Source: Candidatus Hydrogenedentota bacterium (GTDB lineage: Bacteria; Hydrogenedentota; Hydrogenedentia; Hydrogenedentales; SLHB01). Taken from it: a stretch of DNA of 64,000 nt. Positions 44,418 through 52,818 of this stretch are shown piece after piece; the stretch's first letter is position 1, and each line of letters begins with the position of its first letter. Where the stretch lies: positions 89,067 to 153,066 of the forward strand of contig JABWCD010000012.1 of assembly GCA_013359265.1 (NCBI GenBank). Direction: 5' to 3'. The notes beneath the pieces are model-generated. The model was not told the origin of the DNA. It saw only the letters and a list, made by a program, of their open reading frames with translations, and searched no databases. Made by a program: the position numbers and the translations under genes.

Positions 44418-46160
44418 ATGGATCGGCGGGATTTCATGAAGACCAGTTTGGCCGGTGCGGCGATAGCGTCGATGGGAGGAACCATGGCTTCAGCGGCGGG
44501 GACGACGGAACGGAAGCGGCCGTTTTTCGACAAGGAACGGATCGAGGCGCGCAACCGCAATCGATCGACGGTGGTGTGCCGCCACGGCATGGTTTGCGCG
44601 AGCCAACCGCTGGCGGCAATGGCGGGCATCGACGCATTGAAGGCAGGCGGCACCTGCATCGACGCGGCAATCACGTGCAACGCGGCGCTCGGCGTCGTCG
44701 AACCCGCAAGCAACGGAATCGGCGGCGATCTGTTTGCGATTGCCTGGATCGAGAAAGAAGGGAAACTCTTCGGACTTAACGCGAGCGGGCGTTCGCCGTA
44801 TGACTGGAGCTTGGAAGAGGCTGCCAAAATGGGCGTAACGGACATCAAACGTCAAAGCCCACTGTCGTGGAACGTGCCCGGTTGCGTGAGCGGATGGAAG
44901 ATGCTCAGCGATCGTTGGGGGAAACTGGGACTTGCGAAGTGTCTGGAACCCGCGATCGCGCTGGCGCGCGACGGGTTCCCCCTGTCGCCTATTATCGGAA
45001 CGCAGCAGTTTGCGTCGTGGCCCAGTGAGATGGCGCCTCATATGGCCAAGGTGTACCACCCCGACGGTAAGATTCCGCGGTATGGGGACATCTTTCAGAA
45101 TCCGTTGCTGGCGAATAACCTGAGCGCAATTGCCAAAGATGGGCCGGCGGCATTTTATGAAGGCGAAATAGCCCAAGCTATCGTGAAGAAGTCTCAGGAA
45201 CTCGGCGGCAAGATGAGCTTGCGCGATCTCAAGGACCATACGGCGAACTGGGTGGAACCCGTGAGCGCCAACTATCGAGGGTGGGACGTGTGGGAAATCC
45301 CGCCGAATGGCCAGGGGATTTCCGTCCTGCAAATTCTTAACATGCTCGAACTCTTCGATATTGGCAGTATGCAACTGAATTCTGCGGAGCATCTGCATTT
45401 GTTTATCGAGGCGAAGAAACTGGCGTACGAGGACCGCGCGGTGTACTACGCCGATCCCGAGTTCGCGGACGTGCCGGTGAAAGAGTTGATCTCGAAGGAG
45501 TATGCGAAAGCGCGCGCAAAATTGATCAATCCCAAACGCGCGGCCACGGACGTAAAGTACGGCGACCCGAAACTGGATTCCGACACCATTTACATGTGCG
45601 CGGCGGATAGCGAAGGCAACATGATTTCGCTGATTCAGAGCAACTACGCCGGTTTCGGATCGACCATTTGCCCCGACGGATGCGGCTTCGTGATCCAAAA
45701 CCGCGGGGAAGGGTTCTCGCTCGATCCGAAACACCGCTGCAAACTGGAACCGCACAAGCGTCCGTTCCACACGATCATTCCCGCGTTCATGACGAAGGAC
45801 AACAAACCGGTAATGGCGTTCGGCGTCATGGGCGGCGATTTCCAGCCGCAGGGGCATAGCCAGGTCACGATGAACATGATCGACTTCGGCATGACGCCGC
45901 AGGAAGCGGGCGATCAGCCGCGCGTCAGCCACGACGGCAGTTCGTCGCCCTGGGGCGGTACGATGGAGAATGGCGGAAGACTGAAATTTGAGCACGGCAT
46001 CGACGACGCCGTGAAACAACAACTCGCGGACATGGGCCACCAAATCGCCGACGGCGTCGATTCGCACGGCGGCTACCAGGCCATCTGGCGCGAAGACGAT
46101 CCCTTGCGCTACTTCGGCGGCACGGACCCGCGCCTCGATGGAGCGGCACTCGGCTACTAA
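44418..46160 (+). CDS. Gamma-glutamyltransferase family protein, TAT-exported
   Basis: A 580-residue protein. The leader MDRRDFMKTSLAGAAIASMG is a twin-arginine signal. GGT features follow: VCASQPLAAMAGIDALKAGG, GGDLFAIAW, SGRSPYDWS, then the expected autoprocessing Thr390 in DSDTIYMCAADSEGNM, GFGSTICPDGCGF and the glycine-rich PVMAFGVMGGDFQPQGH. Self-cleavage before Thr390 would give a large and a small subunit. The usual TTH becomes DTI, so substrate use (glutathione versus other gamma-glutamyl or acyl compounds) is uncertain. Its TAA overlaps the ATG of the next gene (TAATG). Confidence 0.85.
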   Translation: MDRRDFMKTSLAGAAIASMGGTMASAAGTTERKRPFFDKERIEARNRNRSTVVCRHGMVCASQPLAAMAGIDALKAGGTCIDAAITCNAALGVVEPASNGIGGDLFAIAWIEKEGKLFGLNASGRSPYDWSLEEAAKMGVTDIKRQSPLSWNVPGCVSGWKMLSDRWGKLGLAKCLEPAIALARDGFPLSPIIGTQQFASWPSEMAPHMAKVYHPDGKIPRYGDIFQNPLLANNLSAIAKDGPAAFYEGEIAQAIVKKSQELGGKMSLRDLKDHTANWVEPVSANYRGWDVWEIPPNGQGISVLQILNMLELFDIGSMQLNSAEHLHLFIEAKKLAYEDRAVYYADPEFADVPVKELISKEYAKARAKLINPKRAATDVKYGDPKLDSDTIYMCAADSEGNMISLIQSNYAGFGSTICPDGCGFVIQNRGEGFSLDPKHRCKLEPHKRPFHTIIPAFMTKDNKPVMAFGVMGGDFQPQGHSQVTMNMIDFGMTPQEAGDQPRVSHDGSSSPWGGTMENGGRLKFEHGIDDAVKQQLADMGHQIADGVDSHGGYQAIWREDDPLRYFGGTDPRLDGAALGY

Positions 46161-46906
46161 TGAAGTGGCATTTCATTGCGGGGGAGGATGGCTGCCGTTT
46201 CGCCGTGGAAAACAGGTGCACCGCGATCGTTGTCGACGCGTTGCGGGCGAGCGCGACTGTGGCATATATGCTCGACGCGGGGGCCACGGAGATTCTCGCT
46301 GTACGCGACGTGGAAGAAGCCTACTCGCTCAAACGCGCGAATCCGCATGCGTTGCTCGCGGGCGAACGCGGCGGACTGCCGCCGCAAGGATTCGATCTCG
46401 GCAACAGCCCGCGCGACGTCGCGCGCGTGCGCGGCAAGCGTGTTATCTTCACCACGACAACCGGCGCCGGGAGGCTAGTGGAGGTGTGGGGCGCGCCGGC
46501 GTTGTTCATGGGATCGACCGTGAACGCATCTGCCGTGGCAAAGGCCGCGATCGCGCACGAACGCGACGTTGTCGTCATCCCCGCGGGATTGATGAACGAT
46601 CCGGCTTTCAACGCGCAGGAGGATTGGACCGGCGCTGCGGCCATCGCATTTACCGCAGAGCACATGTGCGGCGAGTTAGGCCTCGGCGAAGGCGGCCACC
46701 GGTATACCTACTGGCACGACCGAATTCTCTGCGATGGCATTCCTGCGCTGTTCGCGAACGCGCCTCATTCACAGAATCTGCGTAACGTGGGGCTTGCAGA
46801 CGATATCCATTTTTGCGCGCAGGTGGATACGGTGGGCGCGGTCCCAATGGCGGTCGGGTTTGATGGGGTTGCGGTAAGATTGTTGTCCAGTGCCGCAGCG
46901 CATTGA
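46160..46906 (+). CDS. comB: 2-phosphosulfolactate phosphatase (ComB) family protein
   Basis: A 248-residue protein of the ComB family (PF04029 type). AIVVDALRASATVAYMLDAG carries the conserved Asp/Arg, LAGERGGLPPQGFDLGNSPR and VIFTTTTGAGRL are characteristic. ComB removes phosphate from 2-phosphosulfolactate in coenzyme M biosynthesis; in bacteria its role is less clear. No ComA or ComC is in the window. The start overlaps the stop of the gamma-glutamyltransferase gene by one base, so the two are translated together. Confidence 0.88.
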   Translation: MKWHFIAGEDGCRFAVENRCTAIVVDALRASATVAYMLDAGATEILAVRDVEEAYSLKRANPHALLAGERGGLPPQGFDLGNSPRDVARVRGKRVIFTTTTGAGRLVEVWGAPALFMGSTVNASAVAKAAIAHERDVVVIPAGLMNDPAFNAQEDWTGAAAIAFTAEHMCGELGLGEGGHRYTYWHDRILCDGIPALFANAPHSQNLRNVGLADDIHFCAQVDTVGAVPMAVGFDGVAVRLLSSAAAH

Positions 46907-47028
46907 TGACCGCCGCGCCCCGTGCGCACCATGCGCGGGGGTACTTCGGTGCGATTTCCCCGCAAGCGTTCGGTTCACTATGATGTACGGGCCGTACCGT
47001 AGCCACAGCGGCAACGTGAAGCCAGGTA

Positions 47029-47074
47029 TTCGATTACGATTACGAGCACGAGGACGATTACGAGCACGAGCACG
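47029..47074 (+). repeat. GATTACGAGCAC-type microrepeat
   Basis: A run of near-identical 6- and 12-base units (CGATTACGATTACGAGCACG and so on) lies in the 221-base gap between comB and the glycosyltransferase gene. It resembles the degenerate GAGCAC/GAGTAC stretch at 3151-3255. The rest of the gap shows no gene. Confidence 0.6.
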
Positions 47075-47127
47075 ACACTGCGGGCGTTTCAATCCGGTGA
47101 CCGCCTGCTTCATTCGAGGGCACAGCC

Positions 47128-48159
47128 TTGATCGCGGGTTCGCCGCGGATACTCATCATTCGACTCAGCGCGATAGGGGACGTTGTGCGCGTCTTGCCCG
47201 CGCTGCAAATCCTGCGTGAGCGGTATCCGGAAGCGCACATTGACTGGATGGTCGAGCGCAAGGCGGCGGACATTGTCGAGGGCCATCCCGCGCTCGATGG
47301 CGTGATCGTGTTCGAACGACCGGGCGGCGCATGGAAAAGTTCGCGCGAATTCGCCGGGCTCTGCCGCGATATCCGCAATAAGCGGTATGACATGGTCGTT
47401 GATTTCCACGGAATACTGAAAAGCGGCCTTGTTGCCGCCGCGTCCCGAGCGAAACAGCGAATAGGATTCGCGCGGCCGCGTAGCCAGGAAGGCAGCAATC
47501 TGTTTTACACGAAGCAGGTCTCCGTCCCGCTCGACAAACTCAATCGCGCGGAAGAGAACCTGCGGCTGTGCCAGGCGCTCGCGGCGGACGCGCGCTGGCC
47601 CTCGCCCGTCATTTACGTTTCGGATGAAGTGCAAGAGACCGTCCATGACTACACCGACTCCGAGTTCGACAGCGACAAACTGGTCGTCGCGATGCACGCG
47701 CCCGTTGATCGGCCCGAGAAGCAGTGGCCGCTCGCCCACTTCGCGGGGCTGGCTGACCTGTTGCTTGCGGATGGCCGATTCGAAGTGCTGCTGACGTGGG
47801 GTCCGGGGCAGTTCGGGGTCGTCGAAGAAGTGCAGTCCCTCATGCGGCGCAAGGCGTCCGTTGCGCCGGAGATGCCTGACCTAAAGCATTACGCGGCGCT
47901 TGTCGCGCGGTGCGCGCTCTACGTCGGGGGCGACACTGGCCCGATGCACATCGCCGCCGCCATGGGCACGCCGGTGATTGGAGTTTTTGGTGGAACGAAC
48001 CCGGCCCAACACGCACCCTACCTGTTGCCCGGTAAAGCCCTTTACGCGGGCGCCTCGACCGGTCACAGTGCGAATGGTCTTGCTGCCGCGCAGGTGCGGC
48101 TAGCTGCCATCACACCCGACGAGGCGTACGCGGCGTGCATCCAACAGCTTTTCGAGTAG
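47128..48159 (+). CDS. Glycosyltransferase family 9 (heptosyltransferase-type)
   Basis: A 343-residue GT-B protein. ILIIRLSAIGDVVRVLPALQ is the GT9 N-terminus with the catalytic Asp in AIGD; YVGGDTGPMHIAAAMGTPVIG is the C-terminal nucleotide-sugar site. Such enzymes add heptose or related sugars to the lipopolysaccharide core. Translation appears to start at TTG 47128, with GAGGG 8 bases upstream and no ATG nearby. It stands alone, upstream of a tRNA gene. Confidence 0.88.
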   Translation: MIAGSPRILIIRLSAIGDVVRVLPALQILRERYPEAHIDWMVERKAADIVEGHPALDGVIVFERPGGAWKSSREFAGLCRDIRNKRYDMVVDFHGILKSGLVAAASRAKQRIGFARPRSQEGSNLFYTKQVSVPLDKLNRAEENLRLCQALAADARWPSPVIYVSDEVQETVHDYTDSEFDSDKLVVAMHAPVDRPEKQWPLAHFAGLADLLLADGRFEVLLTWGPGQFGVVEEVQSLMRRKASVAPEMPDLKHYAALVARCALYVGGDTGPMHIAAAMGTPVIGVFGGTNPAQHAPYLLPGKALYAGASTGHSANGLAAAQVRLAAITPDEAYAACIQQLFE

Positions 48160-48302
48160 ATTTGCGTAGGTTCCCAACGGTAGAGCGAGACACCGTTCTG
48201 GCCAGGCCTATGGCCAACTTGCGCCGGTAGCCCGGTCGAAACCTTGGCCCATCCGTTGGTCTGCTCCATCTCGGTCAATTCCCTCCAATATTCGTGCCCC
48301 GT

Positions 48303-48332
48303 TTGCAACATTTCCCGTGCAAATGGTACAGT
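48303..48332 (+). promoter_or_regulatory. Probable sigma-70 promoter of tRNA-Ser
   Basis: TTGCAA (48303-48308), an 18-base spacer and TACAGT (48327-48332), with TG one base before the -10 (TGGTACAGT, extended -10). Transcription would begin about 7-9 bases later, just upstream of the mature tRNA 5' end at 48349. Confidence 0.5.
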
Positions 48333-48348
48333 GGCGGATGCACTCGGC

Positions 48349-48443
48349 GGAGAGATGACCGAGTGGCTGAAGGTGGCGGCCTGCTAAGCCGTTGTACGAG
48401 GATAATCCTTGTACCCCGGGTTCGAATCCCGGTCTCTCCGCCA
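48349..48443 (+). tRNA. tRNA-Ser, anticodon GCU
   Basis: A 95-base type II tRNA. The acceptor arms GGAGAGA (48349-48355) and TCTCTCC (48433-48439) pair perfectly, discriminator G at 48440 and an encoded CCA at 48441-48443. The anticodon loop is CTGCTAA, giving anticodon GCT for AGC/AGU serine codons. A long variable arm (TACGAGGATAATCCTTGTA) is as expected for tRNA-Ser, and the T arm reads GGGTTCGAATCCC. Confidence 0.97.
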
Positions 48444-48587
48444 TATTTCTTTCTTGTGCGCGGCGCGCGGCCGCGCAGCGGGGTACGGACCAAGCTTACA
48501 ATGGGGTGTGCCCGTGATGGCGCCACTCGCCAAGAATCGGTTGCCCGTGCGTAAATTCCCGGATAGCGGGTGGGTGCAGGTCGTACC

Positions 48588-50282
48588 GTGAATGCCCCCC
48601 GGAATTCGAATGCTCCTGAATCGTCCGGCCGTCAACGGAACGGTTTCACCGAACTGATTTCAGAAGTAGCCTCCAGCCTGGTGGACGTGCGCCAGGAAAC
48701 CTTCGACGTCGTTCTGGAAGACGTATTGCGCCGGATTGGCCAGTTCGTCGATTGCGACTTTGTATACATATGCGAATACACGCCGTCGAACGAGTTGCCT
48801 GCGTTGACCCATACGTGGGTCCGCGACGAAGCCGCCGGGTTTCGCCTCCATACGAATGACTTTGCCGCGGCCCATACCGTTGCGTGGACGAACGCGGTCA
48901 GACAGTCCGGTTGTCTTGCCTTCGACTCCGAACGGGGCGCGCCCGGCGACCTGCGCCGGGAACGGGCCTTGCTCGGCGCCGTGGGCGTGCACGCGCTGCT
49001 GGAAGTACCGTTGGGCGTGAAAGGCAGGTACCTGGGCGCGCTGGGGCTGCTGGCGGTTCGCGCGGGCCATGTCTGGAACGACGACCAACGCACGCTGCTC
49101 AAGGTCATGGGACATCTGGTAACAAGCGCGCTGCACCACGAACGCATCGAGGAGGCCTTGTCGAACGAGCGCCAACTGTTGCGCACGGTGATAGACAACC
49201 TCCCCGACTACATTTTCGCAAAAGACACGAAGAGTCGATTCATCTTGAACAACTCGTCGCACCTGAGACTCCTCAAGGCCAGCGTGCAGGAAGAGGTATA
49301 CGGCAAGACCGACTACGACATTTTCCCGGCGGAACTCGCCGATCAGTACTACCGCGACGAGCAGCATGTCATCGAAACTGGCCAATCGCTGGTGAATCGC
49401 GAAGAATCGGTCTTGACCGAAGAAGGAACCCAGCGATGGCTCTTGACGACGAAGGTCGCGTGGCGCGATAGCGAAGGCCGCCCGCAGGGCATTGTGGGCA
49501 TGAGCCGCGACATTACAGTCCGGAAAGAGATGGCGGAAGAGATCGAGAAGCACGCCAAGCTGCTCGAACAAACCAATGCGGAGCTACAGGCGCGCAATCA
49601 GGAATTGGACGAGTTCACGTACATCGCCAGTCACGACCTGCAGGAGCCTTTGCGAAAGCAGGTGGCGTTCAGCGACGCGCTCCGGGAGGACCTTGCGGAG
49701 GGTAACCTCGACGAAGTCGAACGGGACCTCGCGACGATCACCTCCGCGGCCAAGCGTATGCAGACACTCGTGCGCGACCTGCTCATGCTTTCCCGATCCG
49801 GCCGTCAGACGATGGATTGGGAAGTGGTTGACCTTAACGAATGCGTTGCGCTGGCGCTGGACGCATTGCAGTTTCGAATCGAACAGGAGCAAGCCGTCAT
49901 AGTACAAACCACCCTGCCCTCCGTCCGTGTGGACAAGACGCTCATGGCTCAGTTGTATCAAAATCTCATTGGCAACGCGATCAAGTTCCACGGTTCGTCG
50001 GCGCCACGCGTCCGGCTCACCGTCGAATCCACGCATGAGCAGTACATCCTCGGTATCGCGGACAACGGAATCGGAATCAAGGCGGAGTACGGGGAGCAAA
50101 TTTTCGCGCCGTTCAAGCGGCTTCATGGCCGCCACGAATACGAGGGCACTGGCATAGGACTGGCCATCTGCCGTAAGATTGTGGAACGCCATGGGGGTAG
50201 AATCTGGGTGGAATCCGCTCCCGGCCAGGGATCGCATTTCAAGTTCACTCTGCCCATTCGCCCGGGAGAGACGGCCATATGA
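48588..50282 (+). CDS. Soluble sensor histidine kinase (GAF-PAS-HisKA-HATPase)
   Basis: A protein of about 564 residues without membrane segments. Order: GAF domain (about 20-195), PAS domain (about 200-330, LLRTVIDNLPDYIFAKD, ending in GIVGMSRDITVRKEM), coiled linker, HisKA box with FTYIASHDLQEPLRK (His349), and HATPase with NLIGNAIKFHG, IADNGIGIKAEYGEQIF and GTGIGLAICRKIVERHGG. The form SHDLQEPL is typical of phytochrome-type kinases paired with Rcp1 receivers. I prefer the GTG at 48588 (AGG 7 bases upstream); GTG 48570 is possible. The stop overlaps the receiver gene start (ATGA). Confidence 0.88.
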   Translation: MNAPRNSNAPESSGRQRNGFTELISEVASSLVDVRQETFDVVLEDVLRRIGQFVDCDFVYICEYTPSNELPALTHTWVRDEAAGFRLHTNDFAAAHTVAWTNAVRQSGCLAFDSERGAPGDLRRERALLGAVGVHALLEVPLGVKGRYLGALGLLAVRAGHVWNDDQRTLLKVMGHLVTSALHHERIEEALSNERQLLRTVIDNLPDYIFAKDTKSRFILNNSSHLRLLKASVQEEVYGKTDYDIFPAELADQYYRDEQHVIETGQSLVNREESVLTEEGTQRWLLTTKVAWRDSEGRPQGIVGMSRDITVRKEMAEEIEKHAKLLEQTNAELQARNQELDEFTYIASHDLQEPLRKQVAFSDALREDLAEGNLDEVERDLATITSAAKRMQTLVRDLLMLSRSGRQTMDWEVVDLNECVALALDALQFRIEQEQAVIVQTTLPSVRVDKTLMAQLYQNLIGNAIKFHGSSAPRVRLTVESTHEQYILGIADNGIGIKAEYGEQIFAPFKRLHGRHEYEGTGIGLAICRKIVERHGGRIWVESAPGQGSHFKFTLPIRPGETAI

Positions 50283-50725
50283 AACGGGACGATTCACGGT
50301 CCGCCGTGATTCTGCTCGTCGAGGACGACCCCGACGATCAGGAGTTGACGAAGCGTGCGTTCCGGACGAGTAAACTGCGAAATCGCCTGCACATTGTGAA
50401 CGATGGCGAGGCGGCGCTGAATTACCTGTATCGGAGAGGCGAGTACGCCGAAGCGCGCAAGGCGCCCCGTCCGGACTTGATTCTCCTCGACCTCAACATG
50501 CCCAAAGTCGATGGCCGCGCGGTGCTCAGCCAAATCAAAATCGATCCCGAGCTTCGCCAGATTCCCGTGGTAGTGCTTACGACTTCGTCGTCCGAAGAAG
50601 ATGTCATTCGCAGCTACGAACTCGGAGTAAACTCGTACGTGCCCAAACCGGTCCACATGGACGGGTTCGTCAAGGCGATTCAGCAGTTGGAGCACTACTG
50701 GTTCGAGCTCGTCATTCTGCCGTAG
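50279..50725 (+). CDS. Single-domain response regulator (Rcp1 type)
   Basis: A 148-residue receiver. ILLVEDDPDDQELTKRAF has the acidic pair, DLILLDLNMPKVDG the phosphorylated Asp71, VVVLTTSSSEEDV the Thr and YVPKPVHMDGF the Lys. There is no output domain. The Rcp1/cheY-like form with the long loop NYLYRRGEYAEARKA usually partners cytoplasmic kinases of the kind encoded just upstream, with which it is translationally coupled. Confidence 0.93.
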   Translation: MKRDDSRSAVILLVEDDPDDQELTKRAFRTSKLRNRLHIVNDGEAALNYLYRRGEYAEARKAPRPDLILLDLNMPKVDGRAVLSQIKIDPELRQIPVVVLTTSSSEEDVIRSYELGVNSYVPKPVHMDGFVKAIQQLEHYWFELVILP

Positions 50726-50736
50726 TTGCTGCGGCG

Positions 50737-51882
50737 TTACGATACGGGCAACGAGAAGCAGATCGTTGTGCCGACGTCCCCGCCCGAATCCGCCCACAGC
50801 CGGCCACCGTGATATTCCACGATCTTGCGGCATAGCGGAAGTCCGATACCCGGACTCTGCGCGTTGGCCGAATCGTCTCCGCGTTCGAACATCACGACAA
50901 TCTCGTCGAAATCCTCTTCCGCGATCCCCACGCCGTTGTCCCGTACCTGGCACAGCCAAACGTCGCCCTTCTGCGTGGCGCGAACCTGTATCTCCAGCGG
51001 CCGCTCCGACCGATACTTGAAGGCGTTGTCCAACAGGTTTTCGAAAAGCCCCATCAGCAGGCGCGCGTCGCCCTTTACCACGGGCAACTCCCCAATATCG
51101 ACCTTCGCCGCCAGCCTCTTGATATGATGCTCGAGCCTGCTGCACGCCTCGCGGCATATTTCCGCCAGGTCCAGATCGTCGAACGGCGCGCGCTGCTTGC
51201 GGGTCAGCGAGTATTCAAGAACGAGCGTCACAAGGAGGTCCAGATTGCGCACGTCCAGCATTGTCCCGTGCATCATTTCCCGAAGCGCTCCAAGCGCCAC
51301 GCCCGGTTCCTCGCTGTTCGCCGCATGCTCCATGGCGCTCACGTGTTTGAGGACCCTGCGCAAGGGTTCTTGAAGATCGCCGGCGACGACTTCCGCAAAC
51401 TGCTCCAACTCGAGATTGCTGCGATGAAGTTCCGCGGTCCGCTCCCGCACGCGGCGCTCCAATTCTTCGTTGGCCTTGCGAAGCGCCTCGCGAACACGGT
51501 GGTTCTCGATCGCATACCGGATCGACCGCTCGAGCAATTCCGCGGTCAGACCGGATTTTTCGAGGTAATCGAACGCCCCGAGTTCCATCGCCTGGATATC
51601 GACCTCGACGTTGCCCTGGCCCGTGAGCAGAATGACCGGATGTTGATAGCCCACCGCGCGCATGGCCCGGAGCAGGCCAATGCCGGTGTGTTCGCCAAGG
51701 TGGTAATCGAGCAGGCAGATATCGTGCTCGCGGTTGAGCGCGTCGGCAAGCGCCTGTTCGTAGGACGAAATCCAACTAACTTCGTAGGTAGCGGCGTCCG
51801 CCTTTCGCAAATATCGCGAGACAACGCGGTATTCCTCCTCGTCATCGTCGATGACAAGGACCTTATACGTGGGCAGTGACAT
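50737..51882 (-). CDS. Receiver-kinase hybrid lacking the phospho-accepting His
   Basis: A 381-residue protein. An N-terminal receiver (about 5-125; Asp59 in DICLLDYHLGEHTG) is followed by a coiled coil, a HisKA-like helix and a HATPase domain (FENLLDNAFKYR, VRDNGVGIAEEDFDEI, SPGIGLPLCRKIVEYHGG). Where the neighbouring kinase has SHDLQEPL, this protein has AGDLQEPL, with Gly168 in place of His, so it cannot autophosphorylate in the usual way. ATP-site motifs look intact. It converges on the receiver gene with 11 bases between stops. It may act as a phosphatase, a receiver-driven switch or a dimer partner. Confidence 0.88.
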   Translation of the reverse strand: MSLPTYKVLVIDDDEEEYRVVSRYLRKADAATYEVSWISSYEQALADALNREHDICLLDYHLGEHTGIGLLRAMRAVGYQHPVILLTGQGNVEVDIQAMELGAFDYLEKSGLTAELLERSIRYAIENHRVREALRKANEELERRVRERTAELHRSNLELEQFAEVVAGDLQEPLRRVLKHVSAMEHAANSEEPGVALGALREMMHGTMLDVRNLDLLVTLVLEYSLTRKQRAPFDDLDLAEICREACSRLEHHIKRLAAKVDIGELPVVKGDARLLMGLFENLLDNAFKYRSERPLEIQVRATQKGDVWLCQVRDNGVGIAEEDFDEIVVMFERGDDSANAQSPGIGLPLCRKIVEYHGGRLWADSGGDVGTTICFSLPVS

Positions 51883-51904
51883 ACATGGCCCTCCGAACTA
51901 CCGG

Positions 51905-52636
51905 TTACCTGCCCCTGGCGAGCCGGTGCGCCAACTGCGGCGGTAGCCCGGCCTCCAAGGTCTTCGCCATCGTTTTCTCTACATCGTAGGTGACGCGGCG
52001 GAATTCAAACACCCGTTTCTCCGTGTCGTAAAGCCCGAATGCCGCGCGGGAATCGCGGTCCCGCGGTTGGCCCACCGAGCCCGGATTGATGAAGTACCGG
52101 TTCTGTGGATTCAAGACAAACGAGCCGTGGTGGTCGGGCCTCGGTTCGATTCCTCTATCGCCGAAGATGCTCGGCCGGTGGCTGTGGCCGAAGAAGCAGA
52201 CGCGCACTTGCGCGGACAACAGGTACTCGACGTAGCGCATGGAATCGAGCCAGTCCAAGATGTAGTCGTCTCGATTCCCCGGGGCGCCGTGAACGGCCAG
52301 GATGTCGCAGTTCACGCGAATCTCTCCCGCAGCGGACTTCAGCCACGATAGGTGTTCCCGTTTCAGGTTTGCCCGTTGCCACAAGATGGCCGATTGCGCG
52401 TTTTCGTTGAAAAACCAGGGCTCGTCCAGCCCGCACACGGCGGCATCGTGATTGCCCAGAACTATCGGGATTTCGCGCTCGCGGAGGAGTTCGATCACTT
52501 CGTTGGGATTGGAGTAGTAGCCGATCACGTCCCCCAGACAGACGATCTTCTCCGGCCCTATCTCGTCGAGTCTATTTAGCACGGCGCACGTGGCTTCGAG
52601 ATTGGCATGGAGATCGGCGATGATACCCAGCAACAT
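51905..52636 (-). CDS. Calcineurin-like metallophosphoesterase
   Basis: A 243-residue protein of the YfcE/MJ0936-like type. All five metal motifs are present: IADLHAN (Asp8, His10), CLGDVIGYY, VLGNHDAAV, AVHGAPGN and FFGHSHRPSIF. NPGSVGQPRDRD is the usual C-terminal signature. It probably hydrolyses a phosphodiester; the substrate is not deducible. It is 22 bases downstream of the receiver-kinase on the same strand, so the two may share a transcript. Confidence 0.9.
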   Translation of the reverse strand: MLLGIIADLHANLEATCAVLNRLDEIGPEKIVCLGDVIGYYSNPNEVIELLREREIPIVLGNHDAAVCGLDEPWFFNENAQSAILWQRANLKREHLSWLKSAAGEIRVNCDILAVHGAPGNRDDYILDWLDSMRYVEYLLSAQVRVCFFGHSHRPSIFGDRGIEPRPDHHGSFVLNPQNRYFINPGSVGQPRDRDSRAAFGLYDTEKRVFEFRRVTYDVEKTMAKTLEAGLPPQLAHRLARGR

Positions 52637-52818
52637 GTGGCGTTCTGCGGTCCAATTTGAGCAGCCCGCCGCAAGTACTCCTCACGGCGCCGGGCTGCTC
52701 CCCCAAGCATCGGCACGACACCCTATTCTAGGCGAACACACCCCGAAATGCACGGTTTCAGCCGGACGCTCTGAACGAATTGCCGCGCGTCAGCGTTACG
52801 ATTGCGGTCAGCGGCCCG

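Noticed and set aside
44490..46067. 525-codon open frame on the minus strand
   Set aside because: Fully antisense to the gamma-glutamyltransferase gene, with shadow-like composition.
48275..48526. Open frames across the tRNA-Ser gene
   Set aside because: They run through a well-formed tRNA on either strand and have no protein features.
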